Of a stretch of DNA of 64,000 nt, positions 43,943-54,441 are shown piece after piece; within the stretch, counting starts at the first letter, position 1; every line of letters begins with the position of its first letter. Made by a program: the position numbers and the translations under genes. The notes under the pieces are model-generated. The model made no database searches. It worked only from the letters and a program-made list of their open reading frames with translations, and was not told the origin of the DNA. The DNA is from Umbilicaria muhlenbergii (lineage: Eukaryota > Ascomycota > Lecanoromycetes > Umbilicariales > Umbilicariaceae): the NCBI GenBank assembly GCA_000611775.1, contig KK106981.1:8975431-9039430 (forward strand). The letters are read 5' to 3'.

Positions 43943-45417
43943 GATGCATCAAACTTGCATCCTCAATCATGATGATTTGGAAGGACGAGCAAAGCTTCCG
44001 ACATCGGAACCCCCCGCCGACGACGCGGATGATGTCGGCAGCCGGGCACGCATGCATGCGTGCTGTGATCGGCGGGCGGGGTCGGGGTCGGGGTCGGGGT
44101 GGGGTTTGGGTGGGTGGGTTAACCCTAATTCAGGCTAATGAGTGGAGGGGAGATGGCGGTGGAGACTTTAGGCAGAATAGAAGGTACGTTTGCTGGGGAT
44201 CACTTTTTGCCGAGATGGTTATGCGTCATGTGCGGTGACTCACATAAGGTGGGCGGGCCGGGCCTGGCCTGGGGGATTTGGCGTGGCCTGGGGGGACTCA
44301 GCTTCATACGTACCTTGGCGTAGCTAAAGCGAGTTACAAGTGCGGGATTTACCTTGGAGATCACGTGTATAATGTCTAGCCATGGAGTCATCCTACGGTC
44401 TTCCAACACCTCGACGCTTTCGGGTGTTGGAGTTAGGCAGTCGTTGGATTTTTCTCGGCTTACATCTAAAAGAAAAAAACCTGTGGCTTCGCCGTTGAAT
44501 CCAACGTTGCGTGTTGGAGGATTGGATTCCCTGTCCCATCCAGGTTCCACAGCATTTTCGGGGCATGCAGCGACTCGGGATACCGAGATTGGGGTTTTGA
44601 TGGAACGGGTTTCTCTGTTCGGATCTGAGTCATATCTTCGAGTCCGGGTTTGTGTTGGGGGGCGTTGACTGAAGGATGCTTCTATTTGTGGGCCTTGTTT
44701 GACAGATTTGCCATGTGCGAATCCTGCGATATAAACAGATGTTCAGAGGGTTACACAGTTAAAATGATGACCAGACACACCTACTAGGTTGGCTATCGCG
44801 ACCTTCGTTATGGCCCAAGATTAAATATCTCTAGATGAGAGTACGCAACGATTAATGTATGTGATAATTAGTAGATAAGATCCATCTATATCAGATGAAG
44901 CAAGTACTGGTAGTAGTAGCACGACTAGCCAGCCAGCCAGTCATCCATCCCATCCATTCTTGTCTGCCACGCCTACAAATGCAATGTCATACCGGCCTCC
45001 CACCCTCCCCTAAATTCCTGAAACAACGCCATCGCCATGCAAAAGCCAGACACCGGAAGATTAGGACATGTTCGAAACGAAAACAAAGAGAGGGTATAAT
45101 TCGCCGAAAGCCATGATTCGCTCATGCCCAAGAGTATACGCTGGCATACGCAATACTAAAAATTAACAACTAAAAAGCACGTGCTAACAGCGCCGCGCTA
45201 AATTGCCTCCCCCGGTCGCCCGATGTGTTCGAAGAAAAGAAGGCAGTCGGTTCGTCCTAGGCATCGAAAAGCAAGGCAGTTTGGATGTTCGAGTGGTGGT
45301 AGTACAGGGTATCACTAGCGCGGAATGTAAATTGAGGGTCGCCTGATCAATGACTCCTGACCTAAAATGGTCGCACACCACTTGATTTATGACTCCGAAG
45401 GGGAAAAAAGGACGCGA

Positions 45418-47710
45418 TCAAGGCCCAGACATGGGGTGACGCGTCATCTGATAGTGTGTGGGCGTGCGTTCTTGCGTCGACGCAATACGTTGATATTGCA
45501 GAACTTGCGCGTTTGATGGGCTGGCTGTCGCCGGACTGGGATCGAGAAATGATGAATAGTCCCATGAGGCACTGCGAGCGGATGGCTGCATTTGACCCGA
45601 TGATGCGGTCATCTGCTCTTGCTGGGGAGTGTAGTTGTATTGGAGAGAGGTGGCAGTGTAGGCGGGCGCCATGACGGGTACCGACACTGGTAAGAGGGGT
45701 GGGCCTGAAGATTGATAGGCCGACAACGAACGCTGCGACATATGGGGCGACATAGCCGTTGAATTCAGGCTTGCGGGGTACGCCGTTGAGGCTGTGGAAA
45801 CGGAAGCCGATCGAGGCGACGCTGTAGGACGATGGTCCATGTCTGCTTGGATCGCGGCGCCGTATGTGGAATTTCCGGGGGCGAGAAGAGCGCCTGCAGT
45901 TGACGAATAGCTAGCCGACTGTAGTAAAATCAGTGTCGTGAAAACGACGCCTCAGAATATACAGAACTTACGTATTTGCCGATGATTTTCTTCAAGGCAT
46001 GAGCGAGTATCTTCCAAGGGAATACCTTCACGTCTTTCTCGATATTCCGTGGTTTAGGATTCGGGAAGCCCATGATAATCTTGAAGAAATCTTCGCTGTC
46101 TGATTTGGCCTTGGAGACAGTCAAGGGTCGGAATCCTTCGAGATTTCGGCGAATGCGGTTCTTCTCTTCGACCGTAAAGCGAACCGCCACCAGGGATTCC
46201 AGTAGATAGATGGTGTCGACGCTTGTGACATAGCATTCTTTCTTTTCTTCCCACCAGATGCAACTAATGCAGATGCTGTTTGGAGGTCTGTCCTCAGGTG
46301 CGATAGGTTTGAAGTGGGTGTTGATCGTGCTTCCGCTCTGTGACCTCCAAAACTGTACGATCCTCCGTTGCGCGTCCCATTCACCCACGCTCCAATTATC
46401 GGCCATTGAATCCAAATCTCCGCTGATCTTCAGCACTGCTTTGTGTGGGTACATCGCATAGGGATTGAAAGACCCCCCGGCTGAGGCGCCAGCTATTGTC
46501 GCAGCTGGACTCGGAGGTTGGTGCAAGGTAGAGGTCCGGATGAGGGGAGGATTTGCAGTGCCAGAAGGAGACCGCCCCGGTGCCACTCTGGTGACAGGCG
46601 GTGCTGTATCTCCTGGACTCTTGCTGCTCCTTCTGACGGTTGTGTATGAAGGACTCCAGGATGGCGTTTGGGGTGATGGACCTTTGAGGTTGGACTGTGA
46701 ACTTGCCGAGCTTGTAGACAAATGGTGCGATATTCGTCGTGGCGTCTCATGTTGCTGATAACTCTGCTGACTTTGTGACCTGTTCAAGGCTACAGGATAT
46801 CCGTACGCCGAACTCTGTGCTAGAGACTGCGGATTTTGTGCTTCTGCCAGAGCAGCCGCTTGCGAGTAGGAGTCCTGCACGTATAGCTCTGGCGCTCTTG
46901 GACGTAGCTGCTGGGTTGATGGTCGCTTCGAGGGATATCTGGTGCTATCTGCAGAGTCGGATGAAATCCTTCTCTTTCGCTTGATCTCCTGCGGCGGAGA
47001 TTGTGCTTGACCCTGTATGATATCCGTGTAGGTAAAAGGACCAATATCGTATAACCCTATATCAAGGCCGGACTCATCTTGTAACTGCATGCGTAAAGCC
47101 ACTCGAGGTTTGGTTGAGCCTGTTGTGGCGTAAGGAGGGCAGTCGGCGGAAAGTGCATATTGGTAGTATGGACCTGGTTCGTCGAGCCTTGACAAGATAC
47201 CGGGACAACGCTGTTTGGCAAACATCAAATTGACGGTCAGCGCTCGGGCTGTGGTGAGATCGGTTGTTGACTGGATGTACACTAGGATCTTCGAACCCTG
47301 AGTACCTCTCTTTGGCTGGTAAGATGTTACCTGCACAACATGTCGGGATCGGAAATCGACCAACGGCGTAGAGGACTCTTCGTAAGCTGAGTGCGGCTGA
47401 AAGAATGAGGTATTTTGATAGGGCGTCTGGTCCGCGTGCCTGTCGTAGGGCAGTGGTGAAGGCTGCAACTGGTGCTGGGCAAACCCAGTTTGAGCATGGG
47501 CATAGGCGAGATACATAGGATCTTGTAGTGGCCGGCTTGCATTGTAATCTGACAAGGCTGAAAGTCAGTGGATGACTCCCTCGTGTGATTCGAACCAGGG
47601 AATCAGGCGATCAGCCTCAAGGATCTAGTCTTGCAGGGGTCTCGCGACCAGCTGCGAAAGTTTCACTCACCACTATTATCAGGGAGCTGAGGTTTTTCGT
47701 AGCCTGACAT
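45418..47710 (-). CDS. medA: Developmental regulator MedA/Medusa (Acr1/Ren1 family)
   Basis: Exons 47671-47710, 45972-47548 and 45418-45918 give 705 aa. The conserved region includes VVQVTSYQPKRGTQGSKILV near the N terminus and, in the C-terminal half, SMADNWSVGEWDAQRRIVQF, CISCIWWEEKKECYVTSVDT and PWKILAHALKKIIGKY, as in fungal MedA proteins. The middle is Ser/Gln/Pro-rich with a basic EIKRKRRISSDS nuclear signal. Known roles in relatives: conidiophore/conidium morphogenesis, adhesion and virulence, acting as a nuclear regulator. Introns: 122 bp (47549-47670) and 53 bp (45919-45971). The frame upstream of the ATG at 47710 is open for 42 more codons (to an acceptor at 47836) and looks protein-like, so the true N terminus may be longer. 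The 4.2-kb region upstream is almost gene-free, as expected for a highly regulated gene. Confidence 0.87.
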
Positions 47711-50700
47711 AGACAGCAGAGCCGCCGTAAATCCTGTCCCAGCCAGCAAGTCTTCGTGATGCTCGTGTCCGAAGTTCAACGCCGCTGTTGTTTCTACCAA
47801 GTCATACGAGTCGTCCAGGATAATCGGCGGTTGACCCTGCTAAGATTTTATACGTCAGCATCTCTGGAATAGGAGTACGGCGTATCCAGCGCATGAGTAT
47901 GGTGTAAGAAATCGCTTTTTACGATTCTCGTAGGCAGCAGCCAAACTGAAACGTCAAAGGGCGCTGAAGTTGGGGAAAACATCATCAAAACCATCATGAT
48001 GTCCAGCTCGCCACATGAAACGTCGTGATCAAAGAACGACATGCCTCGAACATCAAGTTGCATACCAGATGATCCCGCCCAGGAGTGGGGTAGGCAGGTT
48101 GAGCTGAGCGGATGAGGGAACTGGAAATAAACTCGACGAACTGGTACGTACCTCAACTTTTTGATACCTGGAGAAAGCCAGGATGATTATGATGTATTGG
48201 AAAGGCGGGTGAGGATTTTTCAGAAGAAAACGAGTGACTGAAAATTGATCGCGGTGATGGTCGGAGAGAAGAGGTGATTCCCACCAAGGAAGACTAGCGA
48301 ATGAAAGGCAAGGGGCGTAGCAGAAGATCAGGCAGACAGCGTCTTTGACTACATCCAGACCAGGCGCAAGGAAGGGATCGCTAGTATTCTGTAATTTCCA
48401 CACCGGAGGTTGATGATCATGAATGGCGTGGTGGACATGAAGCTACCTAAAACCAGTGACCCAGAGCATTGAGGGTTCGCAGTGGAAGAGCGATGGGTTC
48501 GCACTAAGGGTATATCCGCCTCCCGATGCAGTCGAGGTTTCGGGAAGGCGAAGCAGTTCAAACAGAGTGTCAATGAAGGTCGACTATGGGACTCTGAATC
48601 AATCATGAGTACGGCGATGGAAGCAGTGTAGCTCCGCTTATGCGCAGACAGCAAGAGGTCAACTTACCGGAGATGACAAAGAAGCCAGAGATGAACCTAT
48701 CCCTTGAAGCGGTTCGGGATCTGGTGAGGGTGAGGTGACACAATGGGCCCGAAGGCGGAGAGAGATCTGGCAGTGTCGGTAGATCTGTCCGATGCATTAA
48801 CAACGGCTCTCCTCGCAGTGGCGGCCATGGTGGGAGGAACAAAGGATCAGGCCGTCAGGCGCAGCAGGGCGTTGTCGATCCTGAGGTACAAGGATGGGGG
48901 GAAGGATGCAAGGGGGTGGTGGATGTGTGGGGTCACGAACCAAAAGGACGACTGATGACTTCCTTCAGCCACACGACCACGGTCCGGGACCAACACCACG
49001 ATCAGGTCCCAATGTCGAGGGGGTCTAGGCAGTGATCGACTCCAACAAGATCGGAAAAACGTGTGCGGTTGTGGCTTAGTCGCTCAGCTGACAGTACGGA
49101 GTACTTCGCGTCGACGCAGGCCTCGTTTGGTCGAGCTGCAGAGGCTGCGTTGTTGTCGAGCTGCGTAAAGCGGAAAGCGTAAAAGCTGGGTGCCACAATG
49201 CAAGTCATATACGCTGCCATCTATGTTTGGAGACTCGACGCCATTAGTATTAGAATTCAGGAGCTATTTCGCAGCACGGCGCCGCGTGTACTGAGAAACA
49301 AGCAGGTGCCGAAGCCGGGAGAGTGTTGCCTAGTCTCGTTGGAGTGGACGCTTCAAACAAGACGGGTGTATCGAGTATAACGAGGGATGGAGGGATAGCC
49401 GGGGCTTGCGGACGGGGCAGTGCCTTGGGGAGATATGGTATAATGACGGACCTCGACAAGTTTGATTACTTGGGGCAAATAAAGCGAGTGTGGTGTGCTG
49501 GGACCGTAGCGTCGAGCGTCTCTTCCCTCCGGCGCAGATGTCGAAACAGCTTCAAAAGAGATAAAAAGGGAAGGGCCTGATGATATGATATTCCGCGTAA
49601 TCTATTTTCCCTGTAGTCGTCGAGGAGTCGAGGCAACCCAGTAGTGCAAAAGCATCTGTGGAAGTTCGGAAGGGCTTCGCCCAGTGAGGGCGCTTGGGTG
49701 AGGAGTGGCATCATGACTGGGCCAACGGGCTGGAGGCGGGATGCTTCGTCCAGCTCCGCCACCGGACCGTTTGGCACGAATCTGTCTCCGTCGGGAAAGG
49801 CAAAGGCAAAGGCATGTTTCGATAGGTAGAGTCAGGTAGACGAGCGGGACGGAGCTAGGACTATTGGGGAGTGCAATCGAATGCATTTTCTGGATTCAGA
49901 ATCTCAGCGGGTCATGGGTACAACTTGGCCTTTGGGCTCTATGGGCTTGGGCGACTTGGGTGATCAACTTGACTGAAAGGGTCGAGGTAAGGAGGTGCAG
50001 GATGTGGCTATTGATAGAATCATTGGATCCCGCCATGCCGAGATCGAACGCAGTCGACATGGGGGGCCCTGGCCGCAGAATCCACATCCATCCCAACCTT
50101 AAACTTGCCAATCCGGACGGTTGACGGCTCTTTCGCACCTATGAGCTCAGACGGAGCCGACGGGGGACGGCTTCACGGGGGGCACTGGCTGGCGGCGATG
50201 CCTATCGTCTCTTATTGCCGCGAAACGGTGGGTGTTTCCATGTTTCCATGTTTCCATGTTCATGTGTCCATGTTTCCATGACTCCATCCAACATTGATCG
50301 AACCCCCTCCGCGCGGGACGGGCATTTCGATGTGGCCTGAAGCCTGGCGGACGAGTATGGGCGGCGTGGGTTCGTTCATGTTCATACTCGTATTTGCGGG
50401 CTCGGCACCCGTACCGGAATCACCGCCAGAATAATGCAGTTCGTACAACTACGGAGGACGGAGATCATAACTCTAAAATGGGGCCAGCATGATTGGCATT
50501 CGGCATCAGATGACATGCGACGGCTCACCGAAAGCACCAGTCGCGGATGTGTCCTTCGTCCATATTGTGATTCCATCTCGGAACACGGCTGGGCCGGCGT
50601 TTGCAGGAGATGTCTGCCAATATTCAATGTTACTAACCTGGCCTCGTTCCCTTGCCCTACGGCACTGGCCCTCCCAGCACCAGGTACCCCGTACTCCGTA

Positions 50701-51976
50701 ATGTCGCCGTCGTTCGGGAGCATGTCCCAGGGTGCCAGAGCCTATGATCCCCTGCCCAATCGTCTCCTGGCAAGTTCGAGCCCTGCTTGGTTCGAGAACA
50801 GGCTCCGCCACCCCCAGAGAGTCGTGCACGAATTGCGCAATAATAGATGATCGAGAATACCTGCTCAGCTCATCGGTCGATAGGACGGCCACACGGCGGG
50901 CATTCGTGCTCACCACGTCTGCAGGCTATTCATAGCCTGCTCGTATGGCGGTGGCGACCTGGCCATTGTTGTTGTCACTCGTCAGCTCCGCGCGCTCATG
51001 CAACGAGCGTTCCGACTACCAGGGCGAAGGGCAAGCCCACCGCAAGCCCACCTCGAGCCCGCTTCACGCCGGCGTCGCAAGGGCCGCTCAGCCTCAGCCA
51101 AAATGGATCGCCCTCGCTTAGCCGCCCCTGCCGACGATCGGACTCGTCCGTTCCTGCAGTCTAATGTGCGCTGAACCTCCACGCCTCCCCGACCATGGCG
51201 TCTTCGCTGCCTCTCGCAGCACCACGCTCCTGCCTTTCGTAAACGAGCACCTCCTGGGACCGCTGATTGCTCCCGCCAGCACCGTGCCTCACCCGCACCT
51301 TGACCGCCAAGCGACCTCTCCTTCAGCCGAGTGTGACCGATCACAATTTGCCCACCAAGTGGCACCCCTGGCACGCAAACACGGCCACAACGACTCTTTC
51401 CGCTGGGAAATTGTCTCCATAAATCTGATGGCCATCGTGTACACGACACCGATCACGACCCCGCTTTCTTCCATCTATGCATGCACGCATACATGACGGC
51501 TTAGTTCCGTGCTCACCGCTCTCTTCGTTTTTTGGCGTCTGTGGGCTCTTTCCAGTTACTCTATCCCGTGATGGTCTAGTCACCACTTTGACTTGTTTTT
51601 TCACTACGTCTACATTCACATTCACAAGGATAACAGATCTCGCATCTGTAATTCCCCGCCATGCACCTCTCCATAGTTCCTTCCTTGCTTTGTTCCTGCG
51701 AACGCGCTTGCCTACTGCAATGGCTCTTCGCAGGTGAATCTAGTGGCATGGGCTAATTGCAGCAAACGAAAGCCCGGAGGAGGGTCGCCTATCATGATGC
51801 TCTCTCAGACTAAGAAGCAAAGATGAGATTAACTATTCTTGAGATGGTGTACACTGCTGCACGCCTCAAACACGCCGAAATTACACATCGGCTCGCAAAC
51901 TCGAAACCCCAAGCTCCGTCTCGAGAAGTAATGGTATCCCCTTCCCATACGGAATCTCCTCCGCCTACGGGTGATG
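47711..51976. other. Long gene-poor upstream region of medA
   Basis: 4.3 kb without a convincing gene. The proximal 130 bp continue the medA frame, and 47,837-48,160 reads as 5' leader with possible introns. Farther out, all frames of up to 155 codons are short and compositionally odd. A (TTTCCATG)n microsatellite lies at about 50,235-50,285. It may hold medA regulatory sequence, a long 5' leader, or non-coding RNA; sequence alone does not tell. Confidence 0.4.
50234..50286. repeat. (TTTCCATG)n microsatellite
   Basis: About six imperfect copies of TTTCCATG, some shortened to TTCATG or TGTCCATG. Confidence 0.8.
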
Positions 51977-52174
51977 TTACTGGACCTGCGAGCAATGCTC
52001 GTAATGTTCTAGGTCATCCCGGATCTCGATCTTGCGGTAGGGGCATGGTGGTGGTTTGCGATGTCCGCTTCGAATTAAGGCTTGACGGGCACAGATTGCT
52101 AGGCCTCAAGGACCCTCGTTGCTGCGAATGTGGCAACCGCAACGAAGATAGTGGAGCCAAACCTCTTGACACAT
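51977..52174 (-). pseudogene. Small MC-x-EVW family protein with an in-frame TGA
   Basis: From ATG 52174 the frame reads MCQEVWLHYLRCGCHIRSNE and reaches TGA at 52106-52108 after 22 codons. It then stays open for 42 more codons, including ARQALIRSGHRKPPPC, to TAA at 51977. Both halves align to the intact paralogue at 52709-53026: MCLEVWHHYLGCNC at the N terminus and NSGRRNPPPC in the middle. The TGA therefore interrupts an otherwise conserved frame. Options are a nonsense mutation, stop-codon readthrough, or a 33-bp intron (GTCCTT donor), which is too short and weak. Function unknown. Confidence 0.55.
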
Positions 52175-52708
52175 TTTAGTTGAGGGTCTCTTGTATAGTC
52201 GCAGAGCGATAGGAAGTGTTGATGTCGCAGACCGAGGGTTTCTTGTACAGGTGCAGAGGAAGAGGATGGGTTGATCTCGCCGGTATTTTGGAAGGGCAGG
52301 ATGTACGGAACAACTCACATTCCATGGGAATGAAGAGCTTATATATATACTCTGAAAATTTTCGTACGTGGGCTAATTGCGCGCTGGAAGACCAACGGCA
52401 GTTGCCATGATTTGCTGGATGGGATCGAGCGAGCGCTGGCAACATGATAAACATAGGATACTGTGGTGCTAACATCTCTAGATCGTCTTGTTACGAACAA
52501 ACATCACAAGCCAACAAATGACACCACCAAACCTCCACATCAGCATCCTGTCCATGCCGCTCACGAGACGCTTTGGTCATGCGCCATCTTCAAAAATACA
52601 ATGCGCAAGCAGCATACAAAGTGTTCCTAGCGGTTAAATCATTAAACACGCATGCATGTTTCCACTCTGAGGACGACACCGACATCAGCAGGCTATGAGC
52701 ACTGTGGC
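52175..52708. other. Intergenic between the two small-protein paralogues
   Basis: 534 bp. Immediately upstream of the interrupted copy lies a diverged tandem duplication of about 52 bp (separate entry). Nothing else recognised. Confidence 0.4.
52181..52285. repeat. ~52-bp diverged tandem duplication
   Basis: Two adjacent copies start TGAGGGTCTCTTGTATAGTC and CGAGGGTTTCTTGTACAGGT, continue with GCAGAG-GA, and end TTGATGTCGC/TTGATCTCGC. They lie in the presumed promoter/leader of the interrupted small gene. Confidence 0.65.
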
Positions 52709-53026
52709 TCACTTCCTTGACTTGTCAACACTTTTCTTGCCATCATCTTTCTTCTCCTCCCTCCTTTCCTCTCCATCATCCTCCTTCAGCTGCGGCAGCT
52801 TGTGACGGGTGTGCCGCGGTCGCTGCTGATGATCAGGACAATTCCCCTCGACGGGGCGGACATCCACCTCGATATCATCACAAGGCGGTGGATTACGACG
52901 GCCGCTGTTTTGGATCATGATTTGGTGTTCGCATGGTGTACGTTCCGGAAAGGATCCGGGAGTGGGGGCGGGCGGGCCATGGTAGCAGTTGCAGCCGAGG
53001 TAGTGGTGCCAGACTTCAAGGCACAT
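52709..53026 (-). CDS. Small Cys-containing protein, MC-x-EVW family (intact copy)
   Basis: 105 aa from ATG 53026. The frame is open further upstream (to 53284), but the start is set by the paralogue 0.85 kb away, whose conserved block begins at the same Met: MCLEVWHHYLGCNCYHGP here. Cysteines at positions 2, 12 and 14, one in TPCEHQ, one in PPPCDD and one in GNCPDH could bind metal or form bonds. No signal peptide. The last 35 residues are Lys/Glu/Asp-rich and disordered. I know of small Pezizomycotina proteins starting MC-x-xx-W/Y with C-x-C/C-x-H patterns, but no function is established. It may be a rapidly evolving lineage-specific gene. Confidence 0.55.
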   Translation of the reverse strand: MCLEVWHHYLGCNCYHGPPAPTPGSFPERTPCEHQIMIQNSGRRNPPPCDDIEVDVRPVEGNCPDHQQRPRHTRHKLPQLKEDDGEERREEKKDDGKKSVDKSRK

Positions 53027-54441
53027 GATTGTTGGTGGCTTGGTTTGTCTGAAGGTAAGGGTTGAGGCCGAATTACTGAATGTTGTGTGATTTGTTGCTG
53101 AGCACTTGTTAGACAGCGGACGATGGTTGTTAGGAAGACCAGGAGACACGGTGGTTGGAGAGGTGGTATTACAAGAAGCTTGCGTATGACGGAAAACTGA
53201 CGCATTTATAGAAAGAGCTGGTGGGCTAAGATTATGACAGTGAGTAATCCTGTAACGGTGAATACCTCTGTCGCTGTGAATCATACTGTCACTAGAAACA
53301 CTACTGGTTCAGCGGTGGTTACTATTTCAAGTCCGTGTTCGTGATGTCCGAGCAGAGAACACATGATGTCGCAGCTGTGGCTCATCCACCCTCCCAAAAG
53401 CGAGGCTGGAAACGACACAAGCGCAATCCCAACCCGAAAACCCAAGGACACCCTCTGCGTACTGCAAGCCCCTTTCTCCTGCTCTTTCAGCCTCATCCCA
53501 AGGCCGCTCCTTCAATCGACAACGTTTTATCATCAGGGAATCAGTCCCCATCACTCTCCTCTCCCTCCGTTCCCTCGGCTTCTTCGTCTTCCACACCATC
53601 CCACTCTTCGTGCACCTTCCCATTATCCTCCCCCTCACCCTGCTCCTCACCCTCACCCTCGTCGTCCTCATCCCCAGCCTCTCCCTCCCACACCAACCAT
53701 CCTCGCCACCATCCGCTGCCCGACCCGTTTCTTCGACCATCCCATCCCATCCCACCTCTTCCCCCGTTGCTCTTCCCACGTACCCCGCATGATCTCTGCC
53801 CTGGCGTTCGCCAACTTCACATCTTATACATTCACCGCATCAGATACGCGAGCGTCTAAACCCCCACCGGAAAGCAGCCGCACGCCAGCGGGTCCGGTGT
53901 GGATTGGAAATCGAATCGGTGCGTGGATATTCAGGCTAGCGTGGGACGGAGATAATGGTGTGGTGCAGATGTGAATGATGTGCTCTCCGGCGACGGTGCG
54001 ATCTCTGCGAATTTGGGATAGTCGAGGGAAGGGGGAGAGGCCTGGGGGCGGGTGCTTTGTTGGGTGGAGTGACGAAAGCGGGGGGACAGTCGGTGGAGGG
54101 TTGGGCTTTGCAGGTTGTGAATAACAGGGGCGGGGATACGTTGGGTGGAAGTTGTGGCGTGCCTTTGGAGGTGAAAGCGGAAGATGTGCTATGTGCTATG
54201 TGTCTCCGGAATGAGATTGAGGTATCATGACAAACATTGCACGCGATAGATGACGAACGAAACATCGCCTCCCACAGGCACCAGCGATTAAATCGAAGAC
54301 ATCACCAAACAAGAATCCGTACTCCCTAACACGCACGTCATGATTTGCTGCGACATTCCCGTCAACGATAAAGAGCAACGTATAACCCTTTATTAGAACA
54401 CAATGCCCCCCGCCCTTCAGTAAAGAAATCTATCCACACAC
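53027..54441. other. Intergenic, low-complexity C/T-rich stretch
   Basis: 1.4 kb. From about 53,480 to 53,790 the + strand is a C/T-rich (polypyrimidine) tract of CCTCxxCCC units. This gives Ser/Pro-rich frames on + and Arg/Glu/Gly-rich frames on -, none of which I accept as a gene. A downstream stretch (53,790-53,970) is more balanced but short. Confidence 0.4.

Larger units (their letters stand above)
41345..45417. other. 4-kb gene-poor region with low-complexity and diverged repeats
   Basis: I see no convincing gene. It holds a diverged ~168-bp triplicate near 42.2-42.6 kb, a C-rich then G-rich segment at 42.9-43.64 kb (skew switches near 43.4 kb), short ATGGTGC/GCATCGC microsatellites at about 43,860-43,940, and a GGGGTC run at about 44,080-44,105. 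A protein-like fragment on the minus strand around 42,980-43,250 is split between two frames and may be a decayed gene. Confidence 0.45.

Noticed and set aside
47570-47660. GATTCGAACCAGGG, box-B-like on the minus strand inside medA intron 1
   Set aside because: The T stem does not pair (CCCTG against ACACG), and the rest of a cloverleaf is absent.
53335-53974. Several overlapping + and - frames of up to 203 codons
   Set aside because: They lie on a polypyrimidine tract; Ser/Pro-rich on one strand and Arg/Glu/Gly-rich on the other is the signature of simple sequence.
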